64,000 nt of DNA from Eulemur rufifrons (Eukaryota > Chordata > Mammalia > Primates > Lemuridae). The translations under genes and the position numbers were made by a program. This document shows, piece after piece, positions 21,376 to 33,229 of this stretch. The notes beneath the pieces are model-generated. The model saw nothing but the letters and a program-made list of their open reading frames with translations. It was not told where the DNA came from and did not search any database. The stretch spans positions 52,534,001-52,598,000 of the forward strand of contig NC_091010.1 of NCBI RefSeq assembly GCF_041146395.1, read 5' to 3'. Numbering within the stretch: position 1 is the stretch's first letter; every line of letters starts with the position of its first letter.

Positions 21376-22630
21376 TTATATTTTCCATCTTTTAATCCCT
21401 ACCAACAAGTCAGCAACAATTGGTTCTTTTTCGGAGGATAGCTGAAAAGGTACCAAAACCAAATTTTAACCAAAATTACAGCATGATAGGCTTTGAATCC
21501 AGAATGCTAAAATAAATTAAAATTTAAAAATTCCAAGAAAAAGCCTTTAGAGCTCATGCAAAATAAAGAGGAGTCATATACAAGAGCAAAACACAAATAA
21601 GCTACCAAACAATTAAACTAAGCAATATGAAGGTAATCTAAGCGTAAAAGCATAAAATTGAAAAGGATGACAAACTTCGGAAAGGATGCCAAACTAACTG
21701 AAAATTCTGACCCTGTATCATGTTGCCCTCTCGTTTGTTGTATAGAAACTTCTAAACTTTAAATGTGCCAAGAATATTTTAATATTCTCTAGCATGAGCC
21801 AAAGTAACTTAAATTTTCTGATCGGATTCTCTCCTGCTTCTCAGAATAACTGAGCTCAGCCCATTCTTTCGGGAATAGCAGCAGGAAAGAAGCATCTTCC
21901 TTTCCTCTCAGGCTCTCCTGTGGGTTCAGCTGGAAGGCTGGGGGTGCCTGTCAGTCTCAGCAGCTACCAGCTGACCACCTCCTAAGAGCTCATCTATTTT
22001 TAAAGAGAGCAGACAACCTTCCACCACTGCAATCTATGTTCAATAGAGCTAAACATCTGACCACAATAACTGAAGGTTAAATAAACACATTTCCTCATGG
22101 GATTAAATAAAATAAGGCTACTTAATACCAACTTAATCTAGGAAGCCAGTGATAAAGTGAGAAGGTTTACAGCCTTCTAGGACTCCCAGGTCACTGCTAT
22201 CACCACATTCACCACCTTGCACAACAGCCAATGATGCCACCAAGAAACACCCCCTGATCTGTGATATGTGTGTGTTGCTTTAACTAATGGCCCAGTTTTT
22301 TTTTTTTTTTTAGTTTTCTTCTTGCCATGTTAATTTTCTCTGGATGCTTATGCTCAGATCAGTAAGAATCTCAGCAGCAATTTTCTTTTATTGACTTTGT
22401 GTTTCGCTCCACATTTAATTATGCCAGATAATAACTGCAAAAATAAAAATACTGTATGGAATCCAAATCACATATCCCAAACACAAGGATAGAATGTTTG
22501 TGAATTCACCGCTTATGTTATTTGGTCTAAAATTCAGGGACAAATTTCTTCCCTGAGCAGCTGGGATGCCACAAGTAGTATACCCCCTAACTTTAGTATA
22601 TAAAGCCCATCTTCAGTTTATAAAGACAAG
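21376..22630. other. Repeat-poor stretch
   Basis: A T16 run at 22,296-22,311 is the only simple repeat. Segment 21,820-22,010 is more GC-rich and complex. No exon boundary or frame supports a gene. Confidence 0.4.
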
Positions 22631-22639
22631 ACAAACTCC

Positions 22640-22835
22640 TTCCTAAATTTAGGCTGGTGACTAGAACTCGTTAAGCCTCAATGTCCCCTTCTACAAAAAT
22701 GATAATAATATCAGCATGTTATCTAAGAGGGTAACCTTCTTAGGGCTGTAGTAAGGATTAAATAAGATGATGTATATTGAATACTTAACATAGTACCTGG
22801 CAAAGAGTGAATATTAAATAAGGACTTGTTAGCAG
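22640..22835 (+). mobile_element. MIR SINE
   Basis: 'cctcaatgtccccttctaca', 'aaggattaaataagatgatg', 'catagtacctggcaaagagt' follow MIR order. Confidence 0.82.
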
Positions 22836-22859
22836 CAGCAGGACCAGCATTATAACCTG

Positions 22860-23250
22860 AAAAACTGAGACTGGTGAAACTCTTTGAAGGTCAAGTGGTA
22901 CTTACCAAATTTGGAAATTCCTATAGTTTTTAAGGCAGCAGATCTATCCCCTGGTATCCATCCTAGACAAATAACCTCATACACAGCCCAAGGGGCATGT
23001 AAAACCTGTTAATGTTATATATTGTTTACTATTTAAAAAAATCCTCAATTTAAATACCCATTATTGGTAAAATCATTAAATAATCAATATTTTATTTGTA
23101 CAATGTAATACTATGCAATATTTCAAAAGAATAAGGTAGCTCTATATGTACTGACACACAAAAATATCTGTAAGATGTATTGCTAAGTAGGAAGAAAAAA
23201 TGCAAGTTCAGAACAAATGTATAGTATGAAATTTTTTAATAATAATTTAA
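22860..23250 (+). mobile_element. Old L1 (L1M) fragment, end of ORF2 / 3' region
   Basis: 'ggtatccatcctagacaaat', 'acaatgtaatactatgcaat', 'aataaggtagctctatatgt' and 'ttgctaagtaggaagaaaaa' match the ORF2 C-terminal/3' region of mammalian-wide L1. Heavily diverged and not translatable. Confidence 0.82.
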
Positions 23251-23295
23251 TTAAAAAATTAATTATTATTTTCCCCTAAAGTATTTAGGGGAAAA
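23238..23295. repeat. Two adjacent fold-back inverted repeats
   Basis: An imperfect A/T palindrome (23,238-23,270) is followed by a perfect 12-bp-arm hairpin: 'ttttcccctaaa' at 23,269-23,280, a 3-nt loop, and its reverse complement at 23,284-23,295. Confidence 0.88.
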
Positions 23296-23835
23296 AAACT
23301 CTAAAATACAATATATTCTACCACATATTCCTACATAGTGATTCGTCCAGGACAGCACATGGCTCTGTCTAAGGCAATGTGAGGTGGTCACAGACCTTTG
23401 GTTAATATCACTGGAAACAGGGTCTCCCCTTCTGCTGGGGTTAAGCATTTCATGATTGTTGGCAATCTCTTCCCCCTTCTGAAACATCCTGGCCAAAAGC
23501 GAAACATGCTTAGAGAAACAGTGGGATGAAAATCAGGAAGGGAGATTTCTGATGACTTCAGCACCAGGATCTAATAGGGTCCTCCTGACATTTTAGTTAC
23601 AAGAGCAGTAATTCCTGCAGTCACGGAACACATGTGTAGTTTTCACTTGCAAAATGAAATACACTCAAACTCCCAGCTTATTTCACCTTCCACTCCACAA
23701 AAGGTTTTCAACATATTTAGCCACATATTTGAATAGAATTTCATACAGAAGCCCAGTATGTGACTCCAGCTATGCAGTGAAAAGCGAAGAGGGTGAGCTC
23801 ACAGGACCCTTAGTCAGCCGGAGGGGCTAGGGCAC
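23296..23835. other. Unique sequence
   Basis: No repeat or gene recognised. Confidence 0.4.
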
Positions 23836-23839
23836 GGCA

Positions 23840-23965
23840 TTTCAGATAGGGCTTTCAGAGTATCTATCTGTGGTTCCCTAGACAAACCAATTATTCTTTC
23901 AGTGCCTAGATTTCTTTATGCCAAATGGGAATAATAATAGGTTCCCTACTACCTTTTAGGCTTTG
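23840..23965 (+). mobile_element. MIR SINE fragment
   Basis: 'ccaaatgggaataataatag' followed by 'gttccctactacctttt' is the MIR core 3' half. Confidence 0.72.
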
Positions 23966-25375
23966 ATAAAAACAGAAAAGAACACCTCTTAAAGGCATTT
24001 TGGAAAAATGCAAAGCTTTCTTAAATTAAAAATCCTTGTTCCACTTTCAAGTCTGAATCCATAATAAAGATTTCATTAACCTTAAAATGCACCATTTCAA
24101 GCAATGAGACAGTGGTCTTCAAAACTTCACAATGCTATCAACCCCCGAGGATAGCAAACTCTTAAGCACATCTCCTGTAATTATACTTGAAATAACCACA
24201 ATAAATAAAAGGTGCTGACAAATCACAAAGCCACGGATCTCCTGTTGTGGTTTAGAACTTGTACCTATAAATTTCACTTTGCCTCTGAGTCTGGTATAAT
24301 CATTTCTGGCATTGTCCTGAGAAAAATTAACCAGTAACTCAACAAAAACAAGAACTATGAACAAAAATAATAACACTGAATAGCTCTACCCTGGCAAGAA
24401 AGGGCCTGGCATTTGCCAAATTCTAAAACAAAAGCCTAAAGGGAACTCACATAATTTAGAGTCACAAAGAACCTTGGGAAGCATCTAGAACCCGAACACT
24501 GGCAAATCAGTTTTCTCTTTTACATTAGCTTGTATCTGCTGGTAGTGAATATTTCTGAGGCCACCTTAGTTCCATGAGAATGTATAGTGACACATCAGCA
24601 ATACTGTCCTTTGGCATGGGAAGTAGAGTTGCAATTCTCATGCTGTGTATAGGGAATCCCTGATTTAACTTAGATTTCTATTTCACCAGTGGCAAAGTGG
24701 ACTATTATACACTGACACAGCAAGAACGTCATGTTGGAGATTCTGGGGCTACCCCATAATAAAATTTATTCATTAAAATATATAAACTAGATTTATCAAC
24801 TTATCCCCCAAATCTCAGGCTTCTAATTCATTCCCCTTCATTTTCTGTCACCCTTAAAATATAGAACTAACTTAAGCAAAGAAATTTTTGTGAGAAAGGG
24901 AAAAAAAGAATTCTGAAAGACAAGCCGATTTGATAGTAAGAGAATATTTCCAGAGAAATACTGAGACCTCTAGATCCTTAGTCATTAAGATCCCGGCTGG
25001 GTAAAGACCTGGGAAGCATGTAAGAATAAAGAAAAACCTTTTTCCCCTGACTTGTCCTTGGGGAAGAAGACATAGGAATGGGTATTTTAACAGGTCTTTT
25101 CTGTCTCAGCTTTTCATTCAACCTGCAGGTTTGGTGTTGGAAGATAAGTCTTATCATATTGATTTTGCCACTTGAGTGATTCACGTTCTCTCTTGCCAGA
25201 TGAAATGATGTTCTTTTCATGAAGACGTAAGGGAAACAGGAAATAGCTGCACTGTGTTTCAAATAGGAATTACAGGTTTCAATTTTCTTTAACATTATTT
25301 AACAAGTAAATGAGCCTTTCTTAGCACTCGTTATGGTGGGCTTCTTCCCTTCCCCAAAGCTTGCTCAGGGCCCAA
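23966..25375. other. Long repeat-poor stretch
   Basis: No Alu, L1 or LTR. The 105-codon minus frame at 24,978-25,295 and the 85-codon one at 24,119-24,376 match nothing I know and show no splice or Kozak context. Confidence 0.4.
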
Positions 25376-25379
25376 AGGC

Positions 25380-25690
25380 ATGCTGAGTGTCTAATTTTTC
25401 CACTGTCTTCAGCTATTCTAAGTTATTATGGCCTTTAAGCCAGCCTCCTCACTGCCAAAACTGGGCCCTATCTTATCCTTTCGGCCTTATGTTTCTCCAC
25501 CACCAGCCCCTTTGCCTAGCCCTTGCACAGGAAACTGCCTATAATCTTTACTAGAGTTTTCAATTACGTGCTTAATTGTGGGGTCTGATGATTAATGTCT
25601 GTCTACCCTATTAGAGCAAAAAGCTCCATAAAGGAAGATCTGTGCCTTTGTTTGAGTCAATAAATAGTCATTGAATTGAACCAAAGCGTC
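25380..25690 (+). mobile_element. L2 LINE 3' region
   Basis: 'attagagcaaaaagctccat', 'aaaggaagatctgtgccttt', 'caataaatagtcattgaatt' are the L2 3' end. The upstream C/T-rich part (25,440-25,530) fits its body. Confidence 0.75.
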
Positions 25691-26180
25691 CCTCCCAAAG
25701 CCCTGCTTGTTTTGCCTCTGGGTCTTTGGTAATGCTGTCTGCATTGCACTGTGAGTCCCAGGAAAGCAGGGATTCCCACAGCTTGTCCATTTGTCCATTC
25801 TCCCACTGGGCATTCTCATCTTTCCTGTATTGGGGTTCCCACTTTTGCTCACACTGACAACAGGTCACCACCAACTGTCGATGCTAATTCCTTTCAAAAT
25901 TTTCCCTTTTCCATCTTGCTTAAAAAAATAAAATACCTATGGCAAAGAATTGTGTATAATGAAGTTAAGAGATCTTTCATTTCTAACCATCTGTTTGTGA
26001 TATTTGTCTAGTGATTTTCACCTTGCTTCTCAGTCTAAACCTTTTCTCACCCAGTATGCCTAGTCATCTCCTCATTCACAAAGAAAAAAGAAGAGAAATC
26101 AAGATATCCTGTACGACTAACATTGGCTAAATTCTGTGTTTAACCTTAAGGATTGAAAATATAAATGGATAAACAAATAC
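25691..26180. other. Unique sequence, possibly a second L2 piece
   Basis: 'cactgtgagtcccaggaaag' near 25,747 recalls L2 wording. Frames on both strands (25,592-26,011) are unsupported. Confidence 0.4.

Positions 26181-26182
<2 letters not shown>

Positions 26183-26212
<30 letters not shown>
26183..26212. repeat. (AC)n microsatellite
   Basis: About fifteen uninterrupted AC units. Confidence 0.97.
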
Positions 26213-26214
<2 letters not shown>

Positions 26215-26248
26215 CAAGAACAACAACAAAAATCCCACAAAAATAAAT

Positions 26249-26347
26249 AAGAAATGTGCCCTGCTTTTAAAAAACAAGCATTGTAATTTATAAATAATTA
26301 ATGAGAAATAAGTCCTGCCTTTAAAAAATAATCATTCTAATTTTTAA
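26249..26347. repeat. Degenerate tandem duplication, period about 54 bp
   Basis: 'cctgcttttaaaaaacaagc' with 'attgtaattt' at 26,260-26,290 recurs as 'cctgcctttaaaaaataatc' with 'attctaattt' at 26,314-26,344, next to the AC repeat. Confidence 0.8.
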
Positions 26348-26739
26348 AGGTTAAGGGACAACTAAACAAATATAATAATGTATTTTAGGTATTGTATCGG
26401 ATATATGGAAAGGGCACAAAGAAAAGTGGGCCAGTTTTATACCAAAGGGTCAACACAAGTTTCAGGAAAGGGATGCATGTGATCTGAGTCCTTAGGTATG
26501 TGCATGCAACTGACAGACCTATAATAGAAGAGGATTTTAGGCTGAAAGAGGAAGATGAGCATCTAAGTAACTGCAGATCCCTCAGTGTCGCTGGAGAAGC
26601 AGAAGCAGGGCGTTAAGAAGTGCAGGACCATATTGTGAAGGACAGTCAATGCCAGGTTAAAGAGCTGGACTTTATCCTGCAGTGGAGAACTCCTAGAGGC
26701 GGGTAACACAATCAGGTTTTAGTTTTAGAACAGTGGCTA
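26348..26739. repeat. Possible ancient unnamed repeat
   Basis: 'ggaccatattgtgaaggaca' and 'gctggactttatcctgcagt' recall the dispersed sequence noted at 8,640 and 13,880 ('tgaagggccttgtatgcc...tttggacttgatcctgtagg'). Confidence 0.45.
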
Positions 26740-26890
26740 TCAGCTTCAGTGTGTAAGACTTACATGCCCCGAGCACTGAGATTCTGATGCAAAATACCTG
26801 ATTTCATTATAATGGGGTCCTAGGAAACTGAGTTTTAACTGACTCTGGTGGTTCTCATGTAAGTATCCTGAGGTCTACACTCTTCTTAAA
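26740..26890 (+). mobile_element. MER5-like transposon, diverged
   Basis: 'cagtggctatcagcttcagt', 'gcactgagattctgatgc' and 'ctctggtggttctcatgtaa' are consistent with a MER5-class element, weakly. Confidence 0.45.
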
Positions 26891-28060
26891 TTTGCTGCAA
26901 ATAGGAAATTGCAGCTGCCACTACTGACCAGAATGAAAAGGTCAGTACAATGAATCTGACCTTTCCCAGTGTTCCTCCCATACAACTGGGAGGTGTTATC
27001 AAAGCATGCAGTATCTGACTTGAAGTCATAGAGAGTCTTATAGAGAATGAACAATTTCAGGCCCAGCCATGCATCCTGGTTTTCAATTCAGCTTATCGCC
27101 AATTCTCCACAGAAAGGGAAGAGGGCCAACCTACCCATAGGCATAGTATATAGAGTGCCTAGGGCTCACAATAGTTTTAGGGGACCATGCCATGGTTTTA
27201 ATTTACTTTAAAGTCAGAAAAAAAAATTAACTTTTAGGTTGAAGAAAATGCTTAAACAAGTAACATTAATATATTTGCTGTTAATACCAATACAGTCATT
27301 AAATATAATTTCAACATGCTTTGATGAAGAAGGAAGTCCCAAAGCAAAAGTGCCTAAGGTCTCCACAAGTCAATATGCAGCCCAGAAATAGTGGGTGAGA
27401 AAATACAGAGGATAAAAACCCTTTACATTGGGAAATGACATGTGTGTTATGTACATCAGAGTGTGGGGAAAAAAAGACATATTTATTATATCAACAGGAA
27501 GCAAGGAATCTGAAAAAGTTACTCCAGGGAAGAGTAACTTTGGCTTTCTAAATTTCTACATTAATTGCTGAAATTTAAAAGACTTTGAGAAAATGCATTT
27601 TTTAAAATTAGGATCAGTATCCCATGAGGATGCACAACACTCTGGGTCTACCATTTGGAATGGAAGGTACAAGAAAGAGCATAAAGTAAAGAAAGCTTGG
27701 TATTTCTTAAACTGTCCCTAAATCACGATGGTGGTGACATATTTGGATTTCATAAGGTTTCCAGGAAAGGCCCATCTGGCATTCAATTTTATTTTAGGTA
27801 GAAACCAGATGTCAGCAGAACAAGTAATTAAAAACAAAACAAAACTACTGTAGGTGATATCAATAAGACTACATGACATTGTGCAACTCTTTCTGCCCTA
27901 AGATTGTCTATATACCCCTGACAGGTTATCATTTTGTTACTATAGCTTTAACTCAGTTTTTTACCTGAAACTTTATTATTAGGCACTGTCTGTATTTTAC
28001 ATAATGAAAATATATTATTCTGATTATCAAGAAAATGTTTCAAAATTTTTATTTTAGTTG
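26891..28060. other. Repeat-poor stretch
   Basis: Nothing recognised with confidence. 27,130-27,370 has the feel of an old interspersed repeat ('cataggcatagtatatagag', 'aaaagtgcctaaggtctcca') that I cannot name. Confidence 0.35.
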
Positions 28061-28061
28061 C

Positions 28062-28515
28062 TCTTATATTCCAACTTCTCTGGCATTCAAAATCCTTCAA
28101 CACTTGGCTATAAGCTAACTTTACACTCTGCTCTCTCAATCATATCCCGCTTTTTCACTGAGCTGTAGCCAAAATGGACCATTTGTTACTTCTGTGCTTT
28201 GCCAGTATTTTCGCAACGCCACGTCCTTGCTCAGATTGTTCCTTGAGAATGATGCCTCATCTCTACCTGGGCCCATCTCCCACACCCCTGTTCTAAACAG
28301 CCTTTACTGTCCTGCTACCTGGATGGGGCTTTTCCCTCTTTCTGAGCCCTTTGATACTGTCCTGTATGTCTCTTATTGGCTCAATCATTTTCAACATTGT
28401 GTTTTAGTTATTATTATGCATTCCCTATCTCCATTATCAGACTGAAAGTGCATTACAGAGAGCGGTCTTTAGCACAAAGCATTGAATATTAGTGCTCAGT
28501 AAAGTTCATCGAGCT
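28062..28515 (+). mobile_element. L2 LINE 3' region
   Basis: A C/T-rich body ('ctgtgctttgccagtatttt', 'gagaatgatgcctcatctct', 'tgtcctgctacctggatgg') leads to 'attatcagactgaaagtgca' and 'agtgctcagtaaagttcat', the L2 3' end. Non-coding relic. Confidence 0.8.
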
Positions 28516-28644
28516 CCTCTAACAACACAAATTACCTTAGGACGTTTAATGATAGTAGCATTGACTTTGTGTTTGAGAAACCGATGTTCTGGACTCTTTA
28601 GAAGGTGGAAAAAGCAACACAAATCATAAACGTGTTACAAATGA

Positions 28645-29285
28645 CGGAGCTTAGAAAATGATACCCAAAATATGGCACTTTGGCATGCTGAGTGCTTTGA
28701 ACAAAGGAGACTCAAAGGCCTGAGAGATAAGCCACAGATCCAAGGTCTCTTTCTCTGACCATCTCCTCCTTCCCCCATTCCTTTCCTTAGCTCAGGGAGG
28801 GGTTCTCTCTAAAGTGCCCTTATCTGTCTCACGGAAGCTATCCAGAAGGAATGCCATTGTCTTGGACTCCCTCCTTGAAATCTACATTAATCAAAGAAGA
28901 CTAACTTGTGTTGCAGCAGAGAAAACTAGAAGTCTCCATGGCCAGGACACCATGCCCTGCTAGACTTTTCACCTATTCTTTCAACTATTCTTCTAAGGGC
29001 TATCATCTCAGAAACTTTACCTGCATGATCAAACAACCTTCGTTCCTTTGTTTCACCATCCCTAATTTGCTGCCACCTCTGCCAAAAGCCTCAAGCCCCT
29101 ATTCCTTTATGCTATTTAAGATTCAGCCACTGGGCTCTTCTTTGACGCTCATATTTGCGTGGCTCCTGGGCACACTTGCATGTTAATACATTTGTATGCT
29201 GCTTCTCCTGTTAATCGGTCTATTGTCAGTTTTTTCCATCAGATTCAATAATCAAACCTTCAGAGAAAAAGTTTAAACTTTCCTA
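28645..29285 (+). mobile_element. Solo ERVL-type LTR (LTR16/LTR33-like)
   Basis: 'tatggcactttggcatgctg', 'aacaaaggagactcaaaggc', a C-rich middle, a TATA-like 'ctatttaag' at 29,111, then 'ctgggctcttctttgacgct' and 'ttctcctgttaatcggtcta' follow the order of an old ERVL LTR. About 640 bp, no internal region next to it. The 92-codon frame at 28,908-29,186 lies inside and is not a gene. Subfamily uncertain. Confidence 0.68.
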
Positions 29286-30550
29286 CATGGTCTAATTTAA
29301 CCCAGTGAAGATCACCACACTTTAGTCACTTTAGAAGTCTATGGCTATAAAGCCTGCAGGTCACAGAGCTTCTCCATGTACACAGTCATACAGAGAAAAA
29401 CAGATGGAATTATAAACTACACAAACTTCTAGCCTTTGAAGAAGAGGACCCTGATGGCTTGGGAACCCATTAGACCAGGAGTTGGCACAGTAAAGGGATG
29501 TGCATTCATGAATTGAACAAATACCTACTGAGTATTTACTGGTGTCAGGGACTCTGTGGGGCCTTGGGTGTACAAGAGAGAATGAAACAGATAAAGTTCA
29601 TACAGAATTTACAATCTAGTTCTCACTGAACTGTCTTCTCCTCGAGTCCCTCTTGTCACCCAGAGCATGTGACAACAGGGTATATAAGTATGAGACAAAG
29701 ATGTTGAGGACAAGAGGGTATGGCCCAGAAAGGAGCAGAAGATAAAACACCCCAGGGCAGGTTCTGCTGGCTGAACCCCAAATTACAGCCATCTAAGAAA
29801 ATATTCTGCCTTCTACACATCTGCATTTGGACCTGTGATGAATAAGTACTAAAATGTATTCACTATTATACTGCTATTACTTGGAAACTCCATCTTCTTT
29901 AAAATAAGAAAACTTTACCCTTTGTTTTCTACTAAGCATTGAAGTTTATCTTTAATGTATTATTCAGGTTTGGGTAATGATTAATTAATCAGAACTCTTT
30001 TGTACTGGGAGAATAAAACTAGGCTCTTGGCTAAATAACACCAGATGCTCCAAGTTAGATTCTGTCAAGAGGATGACAGTGTCAAACATTATTGTTAATT
30101 ATGCAGTAAATATTACAAAAGTCTAGAGATGAATCTGGATTTTTAAGAATAAAATTTTTCCCAGTGTCTTTGGCACATATATGAAGCTGCTGAAACTCCA
30201 GCTTTGGCTAATGTCTTGTGTGAAGAGAGAATAATCAATACACAAATGCAATATACCTCAGCTTAGGAATTTGGCCTCAAGCCCATTTAATAAGGGATAT
30301 CAGCGTATACAACTGAGCTGTTGTTTCACAAGTGTTACATGCACATCCCAAGTGTTTCAAGGAACCTGGTCCACTAACACATGATCTTGTGGGAAGAAGC
30401 CTAATTGGCCAGAAATCTTAACTTTAAAAATTAGCCTAAGGGAGAGATTTAGCCAAAACAAACATATTTGTTAGTTCATATTTCTGAATTATAAATATTG
30501 GTAGATTTGGCTTAATAGCTGATACTTACATAGAAGGGTAAGGTGTTTTG
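29286..30550. other. Repeat-poor stretch
   Basis: 29,500-29,630 ('gtatttactggtgtcaggga', 'gaatttacaatctagttctc') resembles the unnamed old repeat at 4,905. The remainder is unique AT-rich DNA. Confidence 0.4.
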
Positions 30551-30553
30551 TTT

Positions 30554-30568
30554 CCCCCCCCCCCCCCC
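30554..30568. repeat. Poly(C) homopolymer, 15 bases
   Basis: An unbroken run of 15 C. Long C/G homopolymers are uncommon in primate DNA. Confidence 0.95.
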
Positions 30569-31300
30569 TGTGATTTACTATCCAGGGCTGACAAGTTTTC
30601 AGAGAAAATGGTCACTTTTAAACACTTGACAGAGAAAATCAGATGTGAGAAATGAATCAATCAAAGAACAGGAGTGTAGGCTTCAGATATAAGGAAAATT
30701 CCTTTTCCACAATCAGAAGAGGTTGATTCCTGTGAGGAGAAGAATCTAAGACGTTGCTTTCTGATTTTGAAGGATGTATTTTGATTGTGGAACAGCTCAA
30801 CAGAAACCCCAGTGATAAGAATGCCACTCCATTTAGGCTTTATTTCTGGAACCTTCTAGTCCTGCTAAAAGTAGGCACAAAATGTTTTTAGTGGAAACTC
30901 TCCTCAAAACTGAATTCTGGATAGAACTTAATATGCCAAGAGTTCTTCTTGACAACAATTGAACCAAAGTTCCTATGTGTATCCAAGAAATGGATCAATG
31001 GACATCTCAGTCCATTCTTACAGTACAGAGGAAATGTGACTGGGTATTTTCTCTTTTGAATCCAAAGCACCACCCAACTACTTGAGGGATACACAATACA
31101 AAAAGCTTTCGCAGGCTAGAAAGTGAAACTTTCTAATGTACCAAAGAAGAGTGGGGTGAATCTCCCCACTGCTCAGGCATCAAACTTCCCTGCACATCTT
31201 TACAACAATCTAGATGAGTCTTATCCGTTCATACATCCTTTCAGTCTTTTATTCATTAAATCACTTAATATACAGTATGTGCCAGGTTCTGTATGAAATA
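30569..31300. other. Unique sequence
   Basis: No repeat family recognised. 30,890-31,160 is complex and could be constrained. Minus frame 30,888-31,094 has no family resemblance. Confidence 0.4.
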
Positions 31301-31302
31301 AA

Positions 31303-31343
31303 GTTCCTTCCTTCCTTTCTTCCTTCCTTCCTTCCTTTTTTCC
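31303..31343. repeat. (TTCC)n tetranucleotide repeat
   Basis: About nine TTCC units with two slips. Confidence 0.95.
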
Positions 31344-31905
31344 CTAGCACAAAAGTCTAGAAAACTGTTCTAGAGCTTATAGTTTAATGGATAGCATCAC
31401 ACAAGTAAACAGAAATAGTAAATGAGAACATTTCAAATTTCAGATAGCCACACATTATGATGATACAAAACAAGGCACTGTGATAGAGAGTGCCTGAAGT
31501 TAATCGTCATACTTTAGACCTTTTCAAGAAGCTGAAATTTTAACAGCTATGAAAATAGCAGGCAGATGAGAAATTGTGCAGACCCTGAGCTGAAAGCCAT
31601 TTTGGTGTGTTGAAGGTACAGAAAGCTCAGTGTGAGTCCAGAGTACTGAATGAGAACTTGCAAGATGCTTACAGTTCTGTGCAAAAGTTCTTAACATGTT
31701 TCTAGTAGATGGTGACATTGGATAGAAGATGAAAGTTGTATATATTCCCCAGAAAAATGCCCATCCATGTTCCTAGGCATACACCAAATATTTGTTGTGT
31801 TATCTCAGAGACTTCATGGATCCCTTGAAGCTCATTTCTGTGTTCCCTAGAGATTGAGTGGGAAAGACAGAACAATTTTTGGTGTTATGATGCTGCTCTT
31901 AAAAT
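31344..31905. other. Unique sequence
   Basis: Nothing recognised beyond a weak trace of the unnamed old repeat at 31,360-31,500. Confidence 0.4.
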
Positions 31906-31909
31906 TGGA

Positions 31910-32075
31910 TTGAACCAATTTGTACTGAGTCACATGTTTGTGCCAAGTATTTTCAGATATACTACTAATTTAATATTCAGAAAAGGAAACCAGGCATCCC
32001 AGAAGTGCAGTGAGTTGCTGAAGACATGTTAATTCACAAAAGAATTTGAACTCAATTCTTTTGATGCTAATCTTG
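31910..32075 (-). mobile_element. MIR SINE
   Basis: 'tttgtgccaagtattttcag', 'aggaaaccaggcatccc' and 'gaatttgaactcaattctt' follow antisense MIR, diverged. Confidence 0.65.
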
Positions 32076-32239
32076 TTTTGCCACTATCCTCTCCCTGACC
32101 TAGGGACTAAGGGAATTATTGCTACAAACTTTTCAGTGACATAAATCATTTCCGTTTACTGTCCTGCCTTGGGCTTATGGATTACTGGCGTTGCACAGCA
32201 TTGCTTTACAAAGTCACCCTAAATGGACTTGTATGTTCT

Positions 32240-32480
32240 AGCCTCTGCCTGGACTTGGATTCTTTGTTATTCATGCTTCAATTGTTGCTACCCACACCTA
32301 AGAATTTAGAATTTAGTGTCATCTGCAGATTTCATTAGCAAGCTGCTTATTACCGCTCTTCCAGGTCATTAATGAAGCTGTTAAATATGTCTGGTTCCGG
32401 ACCTCCCTGTGGAGGCCTGCTGGTTACTTAGGAGAGACTCATTTATCATTTCTCGGCACTGGGAATCTATGGACAGCCTC
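32240..32480 (-). mobile_element. CR1/L3 LINE relic with reverse-transcriptase motif
   Basis: The plus strand reads 'gtgtcatctgcagatttcat', 'ggtcattaatgaagctgtta', 'tccggacctccctgtggagg', the antisense pattern of the CR1/L3 reverse-transcriptase region. Translated on the minus strand, 32,344 to 32,309 gives S-L-L-M-K-S-A-D-D-T-K-F, close to the CR1 'FADDTKL' catalytic block with the ADD aspartates intact. The rest is broken by stops and shifts, so no protein is made. CR1/L3 stopped moving before placental mammals arose, so such readable retention is unusual. Confidence 0.75.
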
Positions 32481-32739
32481 AGACATGGGAATGATGCTCT
32501 AGTCCAAATCAAGGAGCATTTTCAGATTTCCAAATTTATCCAATCAGTTGCATCTCAGGTAATTGAGCTTTGAGATGTAAAACTCGCTGCTTCTAAGGAA
32601 AATGACCATATAGACTATCAGCCTATTAGCATGTTTTTGAAAGCGAAAGGGGACACTATGAAAAATTACCCAGAACAACCGATGTAAACTGAAACCCTAC
32701 AGGACAAACCAGGATGCGTGATACCTTAATTCCCTGCAT

Positions 32740-32830
32740 CTTCAGGTTCGAGTATCATTTACTAAGCACCTACTTCTTGGCAGGCACATTTATATACATC
32801 TCATCTCTTTAAAAGATAATGTAAAGACAT
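32740..32830 (-). mobile_element. MIR SINE fragment
   Basis: 'tttactaagcacctacttct', 'tggcaggcacatttatatac' match the antisense MIR 3' end. Confidence 0.55.
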
Positions 32831-33225
32831 AAGTTGAATTCCAGCCTCCCTGGTCACAGAAGTATTTTCACAATAGCAGTATTATAGAAATCTTAAATCT
32901 GCTTCTAGACTCCTGAGGAGTTATTTCTCTCTTATGCTCACTTGTTCCAGTGAATTCTTGTTCTGCTACCTGTCAACTTCTATTCTAAAATGGGAATTTT
33001 TTTCATTAAAATGTTTAGATTATATTCTAGTAAACTAGGCCCTTGTTAGAACATTAGTGATGGGGAAAAGGCCTGAAATCAATATTTGTAGAAAATGATA
33101 TTTTCTTTCCCATTGAATTCTATAGAAAACTCATAGCAAACAAACAAACTCTTCCCTCTCTCCTATCAGCATTTTAACTGAAAGCCACTTGTCTCATAAT
33201 AATGATTTTAAGGACATCATCTGTA
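32831..33225. other. Unique AT-rich sequence
   Basis: No feature recognised. Confidence 0.4.
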
Positions 33226-33229
33226 CAAA

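Noticed and set aside
25592..26011. Overlapping frames on both strands of 60-86 codons
   Set aside because: Adjacent to an L2 end, no shared motif, chance-sized.
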